A stretch of DNA of 64,000 nucleotides, taken from Liquidambar formosana (taxonomy: Eukaryota; Streptophyta; Magnoliopsida; Saxifragales; Altingiaceae). The stretch lies in contig CM077833.1 of the NCBI GenBank assembly GCA_039720395.1, positions 29,038,271-29,102,270 on the forward strand, in the 5' to 3' direction. The translations under genes were made by a program, and so were the position numbers. Positions 1 to 12,995 of the stretch are shown here, in pieces; the stretch's first letter is position 1; every line of letters starts with the position of its first letter. A model generated the notes under the pieces. That model had not been told where the DNA came from, did not search any database, and saw only the letters and a list, made by a program, of their open reading frames with translations.

Positions 1-1035
1 TTGCCATGTACAACAGAAGATCTAAACATGATTTGAAAGAGCCAATGATATCTTTATAGAAATTGAGGTGTCCCATTAATTGAAAATAAGGCGTGTCCAA
101 ATCGGTGAATTTCATTAAAAAGCCATTTCATGTGAGTTTATATGGCTTAATTAACTCAAAAAGACTTACTTTGTCTCCATTGTACATCCCGTTAATCTTT
201 TGTTTGAGATGTGCTGCCTGCATCAGGCCACAATCAAGGATAATTAGAAGACTGCATTTTCCATACCCCAACTATATATATATATATAGGCCTAACCCAC
301 CTCTGCCAATTTGAAAAGCTTATCCATAGTGTCAAGAGTGGTACACTGCCGTGAGTAGTCCAACAGCAACCCATCAAACTCGCTACACAAAATACATACC
401 CAGAGCAACAAGATTATTCACCGCAAATATATAAATTATAAACAACAGATATTTCACACTAAATTCTAGACAAAGAGACCAAAAATGTGTATAGCTTTAA
501 AGAGTTCAACTGAGAATCATACACCATCATTGATTTGCATCGCTCGGTGTCGTTCATCAAATTGCGTAAATGGGTCTTTCTGATATCCTGAACATGGGCC
601 TGCACAATGATATATGTCCATATGAGATAAATATTCATTAACATTTTCACAATAAACCTCACTATATATGTGAGTTACCTTCAAGTCCTTCCAAGGCTCC
701 GTGTCGCAAGTTAGAGTTGATGAGGCCATTTGTAACTATGTCAAAGTACTTAGAAAAAACCAAATAAGCTGCGCCGAACAGTACTACCAACTGGTTATGT
801 TATTAACCCCAAAATTCCAAACTAATTAAAATGCGTAATTTATTCTTAGGCCCTGTTTGGTTGCATATAAAATCATCGAATAAATAGATAATGAATTTGA
901 AGATTGTAAGTCAACAAGTAATCGTGCAAGGCTTGGATGAGGTTAATCCTTTCAATTTTTTTTTTCCTAAATAACCAAAAGAAGGAGAAATATGGAATTC
1001 AAAAGTTCCTCTTCTTTTCTTCTTTCTCCTAATTC

Positions 1036-1177
1036 TCCTCTGTTTGGTAGCTGAGAAAACAGCGAGAAAATAAAAACAAAAAAATATTTCGAGTCATTAG
1101 TTTTTCGTTGTTTTTATTTCCAATTTCAAGAAATAAAAGAATCAGTGAAATATATTAAGCTCAAACGAGCTAATATA

Positions 1178-1209
<32 letters not shown>

Positions 1210-1370
1210 CACATATTTCATAATCGAAAGTAAGAATCAGTGATATTCAATATTGACTTTCAAAAGCAAGTAAAGTACTTGTAAAAATGCTAACCAAACG
1301 ATGCCTTGAGATTCGAAAATTTGATTTTATTTTCTTTTCATGCGTTTTCTCAGCGACCAAACAAAGCATC
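1036..1370. repeat. MITE-like element with imperfect terminal inverted repeats
   Basis: The left end reads TGTTTGGTAGCTGAGAAAAC and the reverse complement of the right end reads TTGTTTGGTCGCTGAGAAAA. This gives an inverted repeat of roughly 25-35 bp around a 270-bp AT-rich, non-coding interior. Such ends are common in plant non-autonomous DNA transposons. A further 'GGCCCTGTTTGGTTG' end at about 848 and 'AACCAAACGATGCC' at about 1291 overlap this pairing, so two elements may be nested. No target-site duplication was settled. Confidence 0.45.
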
Positions 1371-1910
1371 AGGATAGAGAGCGATTAACCTCGGTCGAGC
1401 TGAAGGTGATGATGACAATCAATCCAAGAAAAAGAAAAAAGATTCCATATGAATTTTAATAAAAAAATAAAAAAATAAAAATGCGAGAAATCAACCTTTG
1501 CCTTTTTTCCTTTTTTCAGTGCAATGGATTTGCTGGAAGTGAAAACCGCCTATTCGCCACAGGTTTTATCCGTCTTTTTAATACCAGAGACGATAGAGGA
1601 AGATAGACAAGTATATATGTGTGTGTATATATGGAGACAACATAAAGAACTCTCCTGGAAGGAGCACCGAGGATGCAACACTTCGCAAACGGTTTGATCA
1701 TCACGTGAAATAGTGACTGTGAGGTCACGTGTCAATAGAGGGGGTATATTTCAGATGTGATGCGGATCAGGGAGCCCGGATCAGGTGGCGCTCGAGGTTT
1801 TCTTGCGATGGTTTCAACGGCTATCGATCGACTTGATATTGAAATTTTAATTTGTCCACGTGGCTGACCATGGCGTCTAACGAACGCGATGGATCTGACG
1901 AATGAATGGG

Positions 1911-1926
1911 AAAAAAAGGGGAAAAA
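1911..1926 (-). terminator. Pol III terminator T-runs behind tRNA-Glu
   Basis: Read on the minus strand, the 3' end of the tRNA is followed after about 15 nt by T5 (1922-1926) and then T7 (1911-1917). T-runs of four or more are the normal RNA polymerase III stop signal, which supports an active nuclear tRNA gene. Confidence 0.7.
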
Positions 1927-1941
1927 TTGCTGTTGTCAACA

Positions 1942-2013
1942 TTCCGTTGCCGGGAATCGAACCCGGGTCTCCTGGGTGAAAGCCAGATATCCTAACCGCT
2001 GGACGACAACGGA
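1942..2013 (-). tRNA. tRNA-Glu (anticodon UUC)
   Basis: This 72-nt gene folds as a complete cloverleaf on the minus strand. The acceptor is TCCGTTG paired with CAACGGA, with discriminator A. The D-arm is GTCC..GGAT. The anticodon arm is TCTGG-CTTTCAC-CCAGG, giving anticodon TTC, and the T-arm is CCGGG-TTCGATT-CCCGG. The internal B box GGTTCGATTCC is perfect. There is no intron and no encoded CCA, as expected for a plant nuclear gene transcribed by Pol III. It supplies Glu-tRNA for GAA (and by wobble GAG) codons in the cytosol. The body resembles plant nuclear tRNA-Glu more than the plastid form. Confidence 0.95.
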
Positions 2014-3569
2014 ATTGTTTGATGATGCTATATTTAAAATACTAATATTATGTAAGGATAAGGCAATACATACCAAGCATACGAGTAGTCGTAAAAACTG
2101 ACAAAATGTAGATGTAGATAAAACAATTTTACTTCTTCTTCAATTCTTCAATTCCATTGGGTAATATTATCATTTTGCTTTATTATTATTGGTATTATTT
2201 TTTTGGGCATTTTATTATTGGTGAGGAGGAGGAATACAAAAAAATAAAATAAAATGATGAAGGTCGCAGAGGCATTGTGGGTACTGGCTGGGGAGATAAA
2301 CAACTTTACAGCCAGTTAAATGCAGTAGGCCAACACTTCCTGGATTGATTTTTTAAAATTATAATTAATCTCCCAGTGTAAATGTTTTTGAAACCAATGC
2401 AGATTTCCCGCAATGTGCTCTTTTGACGATAATTTACAGATATAATCAATATAGTCTCCCACAAAACACAAAAAATATGAACATTCCATGTTGATCTAAG
2501 CCATTTTGATTACAACAAAATTAATTCTCTTATGATAAACATCGACTTGTTTGAAATATCCTACGCATTTTGTTTAAATTAATAAATAAATCAATTTAAG
2601 CGGTGGCCTAATCGTATAATCATTGATGTCCCTCAATTGTACAACAACCTCCTGAAAATGACTTTCAATGTTACAATACATATTAACAGCAGAAAAAAGC
2701 CCACCGTAGTTCAATTACACTGGTAGGTTTTCAAGTTGAACATTTATGGATTAGATCCCAGGGGATATCAGACAGATAAATTGAACCAAGGAAAGAGACT
2801 GATCAATTAAGTAGTCGGAAGGGTCAAGGAAAACAAAACCAATGGAAAAAGAGGGGCCTAAAAGACTCAACTTTACATATCCTTAACCCAACTACTTGTA
2901 TAGCCTACATGATATATATATATATTTTTTATTATTTTTATTATTATTATTTTTTCACCATTATGCCCTATTGAATCTCTTATTATGCTTTAGATTTTGA
3001 CATATGATCTCAACCTTTATGAAATACACTTGATGACTTGATGTCTATGCTTTGAGCAAACCTTTGTTCATATATGAGAATTGAGATTTAACCATCCAAT
3101 CTTAGAGAAACTTCTCGACTTTATGCAATCTTCATCTTTTCAAGTGTTATCACCCTTTCAGAAAGAGAAAAACAGAAAAGACATACTACTTGAAAAGAAG
3201 AAGAAGAAAAAGAAATTACAACATGAACAAATGGAATGCGAACTATCATCTACTGTGCAGCAAATACTACTTGCCAGAGACTCTTTATTTCTTCACATTA
3301 GTTTTGTTGCTCCTGAAGATTCGTTTCACTTTGGATTTGCTAGAGGGTCTTCACTTCCTCACTCTGGGATTGCTAGAGCGACCACTATTGCTTCTGATCC
3401 AGTGCCTAACAAGTTTCGAGCCTCTATATTTTCACTGGAAAATTTTGTTTGACTGGTGCTGTTGCATAATGGAGCAATTAACTGAGTGCCCATCAATTAA
3501 TATGAATGACGAATGCATAATACTGATTCAATAAAATACAATAAAATCCCCACCATTCACAATCCACAA
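2014..3569. other. Intergenic region between tRNA-Glu and the LCV gene
   Basis: No exon can be supported. The part nearest 3569 should hold the 3' UTR of the minus-strand LCV gene, but its end is not determinable here. There are ATT-type microsatellites at about 2930-2955 and an AAG-rich purine run at about 3195-3215. Plus-strand open frames at 3081-3534 are low-complexity and overlap each other in two frames, so I do not call them. Confidence 0.5.
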
Positions 3570-6326
3570 TTAGACCTTTGATGATGCAAAGTTGCCAATT
3601 CCTGCTGCTGCTCTGGCTTGTGCATTGACTGTAGTCAATATTTGAGGTATTGACATGCCCCCAGATATAACAATTTCTGCATTACATGAAAACCAAAATC
3701 CACACAACCATTAACTTCATAGTTGAAAATAATATGACAATCGTGATTTCACTTTGAAAATCATACCAATCCCTTCTCGAACAGACAAATTAGGCCTAAT
3801 AATATCATTTGAACTGATAAGAAAAACATCTCCAATATAGAGGTGGTTGGAGGGCACATAAACGCAGCAGAGCTCCTCCTCTTCACCCACACTTCTCTGC
3901 AGAACAACCATGGAAGTGATAAATCCAAATGCATATTCCCCAATTCGTGGATGCCTTATGATGGCCACTTCCTTGAAGGCATTAGAACTCTGATCTGTAA
4001 CAGAACTATCAAATGCCTCAGTTTCTAAACCTGGAAGCTAAGATTACAAAATAAGTCAATACATTTACCTGGTGATATTGCTGCACTTATTTGCTTTGAC
4101 GCAGAATAAATATAGCTCACAAGTGGCATTTTCTTAATGAACCATTCTCCAAGACCAAGAACAGAAGCTCCCAACCATGAGGACATGAAAACACCAACTA
4201 TGAAGATGAAAGTGATAGAGGTAATGAATCCAAGACCTGCAGACAGACCAAATCAGTTACACATATAATGAGAACTAAAATATATTTTCAGACAAGGAAA
4301 GACACTGCTCTCTGAAGACAATGTTTGAAGAAATCAATTGACATTGAACAAGATATTTTCTAATTCATGAAAGGTCCTAAAAAAAATATGACAAATAAAT
4401 TCTTTGCGCTAGAAGAACAATCACATTGTGACATTATCCTGTCAAGTGTCAACAAAGGTGTCAAACCCTGGTGGTAAAATGACAAAAACCAGGTACAACT
4501 TGATTCAAACCATTGGATAAAAGAATAATGATCTCATATACCTTGCACATGTGGATATCCCCATATCCAATAGCTGGCATTGTGGTATATCAACTTCACA
4601 TTAAGGTTGTGGGATAAATATAAGACCTTGTAACGTTTTACTTACCAAAAATGTTGATCCCAAGATGTTCATAGATTGGGGAAAAGAAACCATCCACAAA
4701 ATGAATGAAGCCCCAAGTGATGTAGAATGTAATGGCTATCGGAAGTAGAATGACACTGCAAACAAAGTCAGATTTCCATGAAATATATCCAAGAAATCCT
4801 CAATTGTTTATTATTATTATTATTATTATTTTTTTGTAGACATTTTTTTTGTGTGCGCATATCTTGAAAAATGTACTAGTAAATGTAAAAAGAAGACTTG
4901 TTCATTGAGCAGTAAAGAACTTACCATCCTGTCATAAACTTTTTGGAAGCCCAGCTGCGAATGACTTTAGAAAATGCCTATGCAATTACACAAACAAAAA
5001 ATTCATTCACATCATTTTTCAGAAGCTGATCCAACAGGTGTATTCAGAACAAGCCATAAGAGGTTGCAGTCTAATAAAACTATGAAAAGGGAAAAGGGAA
5101 ACAAACACCTCACTATGGCAGACCCTCAGAACAGGTTATGGATACACTGGTGGTCGCTGTTGGTAAAATATAAATTCAACGTAGAGTAAAATGGCTTATA
5201 CATAATGACTCTTATCACATTAGCCAAGGTGCCTAATGTGGTATCAGGCTATGAGCACTCATGATGTTCATTGGATAATGGTGGTCATTATCTTTTTGAA
5301 ATTCAAGGGAGAAAAGATAAGCCACATTAGTTAATTAATCTAACAAGGACCTGTTTGGATGTCCCATGAAAATTGAATTGTTTCATTTTTTATTATTCTG
5401 CATATAAATTTGTGAACAAATCCATCATTCTGAATGAGGCAATTCAAGAGAACCACAGCCCTCACAATAAACTACAGTGAAAATTTGATATTGTGGCATT
5501 TGAAATTGATTGCATATCATCAATTATGTTGATGGCTCCAATTTCCAATGGTCCCATTCAAAATGGAATGATTTTCTACTTTCAATACTATACAAAATAC
5601 TAACTAAAACTATTCAATTTCCATAAGACAACCAAACAGGGCCTAAAATTTTTTTCGGTTTTTTTTATCTCTTTTAAGCAGGCATCTAAGATCACGACCA
5701 TGCACATTAGTGAATGTAATAATGTGCAAATCAGAGCTGAGGAACCACGTGAAAAGGTTACATCTTTCCATTGCCCTTCACCAATTCCCTCACCTTTCAG
5801 TTTGTTCATCATTGAAAGACCCATTGGCCTGCTATCCCAATGCAATGTTACCATAATTTTTATGCACATCAATTAAAATTTTCAAATTTTAGTGAAGCTA
5901 AACCCTAATATTATTCTCTCTCAAAAGACCAATAAAAAAAATAAAGAAGAATAAAAATAAATAACCGAAATTTGACCCAAAAAATGTCACCTTTTAAAAG
6001 GGGGAAAAAAAGGGGGGGGGGAATTCAAGAAATTTGTGACTAACAAGAGAATTACAGGAATCCATTGTTAAGCTCTTTCTTCCCAGTTCCCTCAAATTTT
6101 CTTTCCGAAAGCCAAACGGAGCCTTAAAATGTTGGAATTATGAGAGGAAAAAAAAAAAAAAAAGGGTTGGGGGGGATAAGAAACAGACCTCTCTGCCAGA
6201 GTGATGATGGGATGAAGCAGCGGCAGGAGAGGACGAAACGGAGGAGGATTTAGAGCCTCCATTATCAGCGATTCCTGCTACTGGTATTAGAAGCTCTAGA
6301 TCTCTCTCCCTATCTCTCGTCCCCAT
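3570..6326 (-). CDS. LCV2-like: LIKE-COV protein (DUF502 membrane protein)
   Basis: Joined exons: 6189-6326, 4925-4977, 4646-4755, 4069-4236, 3767-3994 and 3570-3676. All junctions are GT..AG and together they give 267 aa with no internal stop. The start MGTRDRERDLELLIPVA and a following Ser-rich stretch ending HHHSGRE match the N-terminus of plant LCV proteins. Two hydrophobic segments follow, about residues 63-81 (VILLPIAITFYITWGFIHF) and 101-125. Next comes the conserved DUF502 block with KQISAAISPDQ, VAIIRHPRIGEYAFGFITS and ELCCVYVPSNHLYIGD, and then NLSVREGIEIVISGGMS. COV1/LCV proteins are integral membrane proteins of the Golgi/trans-Golgi network. COV1 restrains vascular differentiation in Arabidopsis stems, and LCV function is inferred from it. 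The start is the only ATG giving the family N-terminus. A MITE-like repeat sits in the 1.2-kb first intron. The length is normal for the family. Confidence 0.93.
5345..5644. repeat. MITE-like element in LCV intron 1
   Basis: The left end GGACCTGTTTGGATGTCCCA and the reverse complement of the right end, GGCCCTGTTTGGTTGTCTTA, form imperfect terminal inverted repeats around about 300 bp of AT-rich DNA. The right end is directly followed by TAA, and TAA also occurs just left of the element. A 3-bp TAA target duplication would fit a Tourist/PIF-Harbinger-type MITE, but a 3-base offset on the left leaves this open. The interior is non-coding. Confidence 0.5.
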
Positions 6327-6723
6327 TTTCGTCTTCGATCTCTCTCTCGTCTTTTTTTTTTTTTTTTCTCTTATTTGATCGATCTCTTTCTCTCAAAACT
6401 CAAAAGAAGTCTATGGAATGAAGTTAGTTAGGGATGCTCGCGGGTCTTAACCGAATATCAATGAACCAGACAATTGAGCTGGATATTTGAAATCGCTGGG
6501 TTGACTCGTTTCTTTGTTCCGAATGCACATGGGCCATGGCCTCCAATCACTGATTCACTGGACGCGTCCAGTTATATGTTCCGGACCACTCACAACGGAT
6601 GGAGCCCAATGATGACATGGACAGCCCAGATGCAACCGGACCGTCCACTAGACTGGAGAGCGGAGCAATCATCGAGGGCACAATTGACCCAAGTGTTCTA
6701 CTACTTCTTCTTCTTCTTCCCCA

Positions 6724-6769
<46 letters not shown>

Positions 6770-7611
6770 GATGGTCTGCTGTCACATTAATACACAAGAT
6801 TTTATTTGTGTGTCTTTCATGTCAATGACAACATTAATTGAATAAAAATAAAAAACAGAAGAAATGATTATCTCACCGGTAGGTGTTATACCGCCTCTCT
6901 CACAAATGACAAAAATACCTAATAGAAAATTTTAATGTGTCAACTGTAATATTATAATTAACAGAAAAAATAAACCCCCTTTTTGACTTTGAAAAATTAG
7001 ATGCTACGTGTGGTGGATGCAGCACCATTTTGAAGGGTATGATCCTTTATTATTTAGAGGATAACGTCATAAAATGTAATTGGGGTATTGGAAATTTGTC
7101 AATTTGAGTGTAATATGAGTACGAATGGTGTTACTCTATCTCCCCTTTTAAGGGAGAGGGTGTTTGAGGGAGATCATGGTTTCAATTTCTCCTAAATAAG
7201 TGCGTGGGGAAAGAAGTAGTGAAGAAAGAAATGAATGTTCTGCAGAGAAAAAAATTCCAAAGTAAACTTGAAATACAAATCTACAAGCCAATTACATACA
7301 TTTGCATCAGAAAATACATCGCCGAGTACACATACGCATAGATAGAAGCCCAACTTCCAACTAGAGATTCATACATCGACCAATCCTCATAAGCATTACA
7401 AACCCTGCATTAGCAAAGTTCCCCTTTTACATAAAAAAAAAAGAAAAAAAAGAAAAAAAAAGAAAGAGGAGTCAGAACCACCACAAACTGAAATTCCTCC
7501 TCCACATATATATATATGCTTGCACCCACTGCCAATCTTTCTTCCACTGCTACAGCGTCCTACACCGCCTTTATTCATTTATTCCTAATAGAATAGAGTT
7601 CCTTTTGCTTT
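6327..7611. other. Intergenic: LCV upstream region and downstream flank of the glucanase gene
   Basis: The first few hundred bases must contain the LCV promoter and 5' leader; on the minus strand the leader is CT/GA-rich with a T/A run at about 6352-6367. A T-run of nearly 40 bases lies at 6726-6764, with A-rich stretches at about 7433-7465. I see no further gene. The part next to 7611 likely holds the glucanase 3' UTR. Confidence 0.5.
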
Positions 7612-10600
7612 TCAGGTACTCTCACTAGGGTAAGTGCAACCATCATAGCCTACAAAACAGAAGCAAAAAATAAGAAAAAACATTATAGGAGCAGGTCCAA
7701 AAATCATTCTTCTGAAGAAAAGGAGGAAACAAATTCCATAATTTAATCTCTCATAATGAAGAATATGCGAGGAAATTTTGAGAATAAGACTTACTAGGAT
7801 TGGTGGATGAGAGTGTCGCTGTCTGTGAAAACTCGCAATTCCATGGATTCCGACCAGCTGTTTGGTAGAGGAGATTCATGGCATAAGCAGCATGTGATCG
7901 TATGGTGTTTGGTTCGAAACAAGCACCACCGGGTTCGACTGGACGGCAGTCAATTCCTTGTCCACAAGCATAGTCAAGATTTGTCTGTAATTGGGCATCT
8001 GATACGTCTGCATTGGGCACACACCAAGCTCCTCCTGTCTTCGGCTTTGTTGATGATGTTGGCGTCGTTGGAGTTGTTGGTGTCGCCGGACTCTTCAAGC
8101 AAAACAATTCAAGCTATTCAATAAAATGGTAGCTTACTAAAAAACTACTGCTACTACTGTTGCTGCTACTACTGCTAATAATACGAGTAGTAGTTATGAG
8201 ATGGTGTCACAAAAAATGTATACGACTTTTAACCAACAAAATCTCCAGAATGGATCCAACGGAGAGATAGTGGGCCTTTTGTGGGGGTTTTTTTTTTTTG
8301 GGGAGTGGGGGTGGGGGACCCTTGCTTTTACGGGAAAGACTTAATAAAAACGTGCATTTAAATCACCTCTAATTGCACCATGCACCTATCATTTCTTCTT
8401 TTAAGACAAGATTACTGCTTTAGCAATCAGTTTGGCCATAAAGACTACGATTTAGGAGCACTTTTCAATCAAATTAGATCTGGGTGCTCCATCCAGGGGA
8501 ACTGGTTCCTACTCCTTCAACTCTAAATTACAAGGTGTGGTTCCCACCTGGTCCCCTTTGATTGAAGTCTAGCATGATTGCATGACCAATTTAGTGAATT
8601 TTAAGTTGAGCCCATGCTGATAACATCATATTCTGAAACATTTTAAGTGCCATGGTCATGAATTCTGAAACATTTGATTGGCTACATTTAATTCTCACCT
8701 GGCTACTCTTGGAGAGGCCGACATCATAAGTCATGGAAAGATCAGGCTTGAAAAGCCCAAATGCACGCTCAGAACCAGGCCCAGGCTTCAAATCCTCGTC
8801 ATACAATGCAAAGAGATATGTATCCACTGATTTCCCAGGCATCAACGGGGTCCCAACCATCGATCTAAGGTGTTGGATCAAATTCCCATTATAAGCCTTG
8901 GCATTCTCAACACTTGCCCCAACCTCATTGCCGTCTCCTTTGTACGGCCAACCTGTCTCTGCAACCACAATCTCCACATCCTTGGAGTCCATTGCGTTCA
9001 ATGCAGCTCGAACTGCATCTACCTGCACATGAATGGGATATTTCTTGGTACATGTACGTCTGGATCATTACAATTATTACAATTAGGGCAACCGAAATGA
9101 GTCGAGTCAAATTTTATTTAGACTTGCCTCGTTAAAAATAAGGCTTGATCTTGCCCCGGCTATTTTATGAGTCCGAGTTTTATTTTTATATTTTTTTGAA
9201 CTACACTCGATAGTTGGATTAGTTAAATTATTAATATGCTTATCAAGTTGAGTAGTACAATATTCAAACTTGATTCGATCAAATTAAACCATTCAAAAAT
9301 GAGGTTTGAACTTAGCTCGTATATCATACGAACAGAATTCAAACTAGCATTTTCTCGAATTGTTCTGGAATCAAGTTCAAATAGCTTAACACCAAAAATC
9401 CCTTTTGATATTGTTTTGCTACGTGAAAGCAACATGTAATTCTTATCCTAATACAAACCTGTGCATCAAACATATTCATATACTTGATATTGGTGTTTGT
9501 GTCGACTCGTCCGGCGTTCGGCTGAAAAAGACAAAACGCCAGCGTCTCAGGCCTCGGATCGCTCCGGTAGGCAAAGTAAGGGTACGGATTGATCGTGAAG
9601 GGCGAACCAGTAGCTTTATTAAACTCTAACAGTCCCTTCATCAAATCACCGAAGCTCGGATCGAAGCTTCCGGAAGACGGCGGCTCGGATTGCTTCAACA
9701 CGGCCATTGAATGCACAGTCGAAACCTTAATCTTTCCACCAAGTGACGCGGCGTTGAGGGCATTTTGGACATTCTGCATCGCCGGCAAGAGCTGCGTCAT
9801 CAGACCCTGGTCGCCGGAGGTCATGACCTCGTTGCCGACGGTGATGAGGATGATCGTGCTCGAAGGATAGAAAGGTAAGACATTGGAGCTGATCCAGTTC
9901 TTGGCGAAGTTCGGGTCTGAGGCTAAGGTGGGGATGTCACCGTTCGCCGCGCCGATGACGATCCCGATGCCGGTGTTGGCTAGGGCTTTGATGATGGCCG
10001 GGTCGGCTCCATACAATCTAACTTTTTGAATCGCGGTGGATTGAAGTAGATTTGCGGTGGCTGACGGTGGTGGGAGGTTGTCGGCGACTTGGCCGTAGTT
10101 CACACCGATGAATGACTGGGAGTCTGCAGAAACAGGGTGCATGATTTTAGCATTGAATCTTAAACCTCTGTGTGGTTACTGAGAGAAGGGTAAAAAAAAT
10201 AAAAGAAACTGAAATATTGAACTTAAACACCTATTCTTTGGAAACGAAAACAATAAACTCCGTAAAGCATAAGGTTCGAAATTTTCTTTCCCGTTCTTTC
10301 TTTTCCTCTGTTTTCTCAGTAATAAAACAGAGCATAAAATTTTTGTTTTCACAAGAAACAAATTTGAAGTAAACAAAACCTAGGAACAATATAAAAAATT
10401 CGAAACGCAGAGATCCAAGGAAAGAAACCCAACCAAGATTCAGAAGAAAATACAGATTTCACAGTAAAACTATATATATATATATATATATATCAGGGAC
10501 GTCGGACGTGTCTGATTATGTTGGGTGGCAAAAGAAACAAACTTACATGCGAGGATAACAGTCTGCAAGAGGCAGAGAAGGAAGAAGGATGAGGTGTAAG

Positions 10601-10613
10601 GAAGCGTCGCCAT
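7612..10613 (-). CDS. Glucan endo-1,3-beta-glucosidase, GH17 + X8 (CBM43)
   Basis: Joined exons: 10547-10613, 9459-10123, 8699-9022, 7795-8092 and 7612-7649, giving 463 aa in frame. Residues 1-22 are a signal peptide (MATLPYTSSFFLLCLLQTVI). The GH17 domain starts at SQSFIGVNYGQVADNLPPP and runs to about 345. The predicted acid/base is Glu121 in ITVGNEVM and the nucleophile Glu266 in VVAETGWP. A Thr/Pro linker (about 353-371) leads to an X8/CBM43 domain (AWCVPNADVSDAQL onwards) with the usual six cysteines. The enzyme should hydrolyse beta-1,3-glucan (callose) in the wall or at plasmodesmata, with X8 binding the glucan. It resembles Arabidopsis GLUCAN ENDO-1,3-BETA-GLUCOSIDASE 7-type proteins. 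The protein ends only a few residues after the last X8 cysteine (CTYPSEST), with no hydrophobic GPI tail, so it is probably soluble. A separate short signal-peptide exon is typical of this family. Confidence 0.93.
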
Positions 10614-10839
10614 GGCTGAAGACTCTCTCTGTCTTTCTTGGAGGTTCTTTCGTTGAGCTCAATAAACGTTGCAGGGAGCAAGAAATACAAAGGGAGCGCC
10701 AGGGGAGAGGGCAAAACGGTAAAGATGGATGGATATTCTTTAGGCTAACTTTAAAGTGCACAGTGGAGCACTATGATGGAAGGGGGAGACTGGAACGTGT
10801 AAGTTTTCGTGTGTCGGCCGAAGGGTATGGAAGATGGTA

Positions 10840-10847
10840 ATTTATAT
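10840..10847 (-). promoter_or_regulatory. Probable TATA box of the GH17 glucanase gene
   Basis: On the minus strand the sequence CATATAAATTACC lies about 230 bp upstream of the glucanase ATG. This would give a leader of roughly 200 nt. Position and composition fit a plant TATA element, but the assignment is by inspection only. Confidence 0.4.
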
Positions 10848-12995
10848 GTGGCCAAACACGAACACAGAGTAACCTTTTTTCAACAACTACCCGGAATCGC
10901 ATCTCTTTGAAGTGGCGTAAATGCCCTCTCTTATGTCCGTTGGGCATGGTGTCGAAGTCTCGATGTTCACTTTTCGTATAAATATAAAATTATCGTCTGA
11001 CAGCGCGATGTGGAACGTGGCCTGGATCCGAATTCACCCAAAAAGACCTCTATTTTTTTTTTGGGCCAGAATGGTAAGACTGTGAAATTCTCTCTCTATT
11101 GAAGGGTCCATTGTAAACCATTAAGATTTCGAAAAAAATATACCTATCTCAAATTTGGCCCATTTTTATTTTATTTCCCACAAAGGCTCCTTTTTTTTTT
11201 TTTTTTTTTTTTTTTTTGCCCTCTAAAAAAATTCCTATTATTTAAGGCGATGAGACTGTATCCTTTTTAGTACAATACAAACAACCCATCCATGCGTAAT
11301 TGAAAAGGATAAGAATCACTTATCCAAAAAAAAGAAAAGGATAAGAATAATATTTTAACAACATGAAGATAAAGGGAAAATAGTACAAATTTGAAGTAAA
11401 TGAAGGGTAATTTTTCTTTAGGGGTTGAGAGTTTTAGGGTTACACCATGAACAACTACACCATATTTGTTGTTAAGAGTTTAGGGTTTTAGGAGGGTTAC
11501 ACTTTTTTTTTTTGGTCTATGATCTAATGTATCCCCAAAGCTAACAACCAAGGGATTAATTACTGTTATGACGGGTGAACAACAATAAATCGTTGGCCCA
11601 GTTACACTTTATACAACAATTTGAGATGTACTCAAATTTCACCTTCGAGCAGATCTCATTACAACCTTTGTTTGTTTGCATTATAAAGGTGAAATTTGAC
11701 ATGTTCTGAATACCCCTGAAAACCACCTCAGTCTAAGTGTATCACTCTCACCAAAAAGCACTCCTAGAACTCCTCCACTTAGATTGGCCTTTAGATGGTA
11801 TTCCTTCTATGCTAAGAAATAACTTTCCCCATTGGAATTTGTGTGACGCCACCTCCAACTCCAGGTAGAAAATTCAAAAAGTCTGAGTGATAGAGAAAAA
11901 AAGAAAAGTTTCAAATAAAGCAGACTGCAAACAAGGGCTTTCTCATATAATTGAAGAATATTTGTTACTTTAGGGCACAAAAACACAAAGGAGGACTAAC
12001 TTTAAGAAGGTGGGTATAATTGGTGCACAAGTAACCATTAAAAAACGATGGAAAGCATGCTTTTATATATACCTTCATATTCAAGCCTTCTACCTATCTT
12101 TTCGTCTCTACACATACTTCTTCGAGTACATTTATTCAATAATGTCTCAGTAACAACACATCTTTATGTAGAAAAGCTCTTTGATGACTGACTATTTTTC
12201 AGAAGACCCCTTTAGATTTGGGTGGTAAAGTCTTGTTGGTGACGACCGAAGCCTGGGTGCAATACTCGTCTATATGCTAATCAACTAATTAACATCTAAC
12301 CAAACAATTGCCTCGAACATATATGTATATATATAGGATCAATGAAAGACTATTATACCAGAATACTTTACTACATCTCAATAACTTTTTATGTGGCTCA
12401 TGTTTCATTAAGCCTATTATCGGATTAAATACCATTCTCATGCATGTGATCGTGCATTTTAAATATCATATTGATCATACAGCATGTGACATCTGATCCA
12501 TATACTTAAATTTCTGTTTAAAATTTACATTTATGGAGATGAAATAATTCTAAAATCACTAATCAACTTCATATTTAGCAAGTATGGCGTGCATGGGTAA
12601 AACAGATACTGCAATGACAGATTTTACAAAATATGAGTCTACAAAAAGTTACTGAAAAAATGACGTTATACAGCTCTGATCAACTTTATATATAAGTGAT
12701 GCCTTTCTCACGACTCACGAGTCAACTAATATTACAAGATGCTATCTCTACCCCACTTAAACTACATAAGAAGCAACTGATTCACCAGCACCAGGGACAG
12801 AAAACCCAGCTGCCCAACAGGACGGAATTATCGTGCACAGACAACAGATCAAGAAACTTGGGGGGGGGCCCACAACTTTTACAAGATGGAAATGCAAATC
12901 TATTGCCATAATTTGTAATGAAATTGATGGGTTAATTAACTGATGTGTTAATAAAATTGTCAAAGACAGACTTCCAAAAAAGAAAATATGATACT
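10848..12995. other. Intergenic region without a supported gene
   Basis: No exon is recognisable. It holds T-runs (about 11051-11060 and 11191-11216), short degenerate direct repeats of an 'AGGGTTTTAGG/GTTACAC' type at about 11420-11500, and TA-rich patches. The short frames at 12308-12963 lack domain features. Confidence 0.5.

Larger units (their letters stand above)
1..1941. other. Gene-free AT-rich flank
   Basis: I see no convincing coding exon in this stretch. It holds TA/TG microsatellites (about 283-290 and 1175-1210), A- and T-rich runs, and arms of MITE-like elements carrying the 'CTGTTTGGT' motif (about 848 and 1036-1370, listed separately). The short open frames have no recognisable domains and low-complexity composition. 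Confidence 0.6.

Noticed and set aside
7807..8124. 105-aa plus-strand frame
   Set aside because: Antisense to the X8 exon of the glucanase gene.
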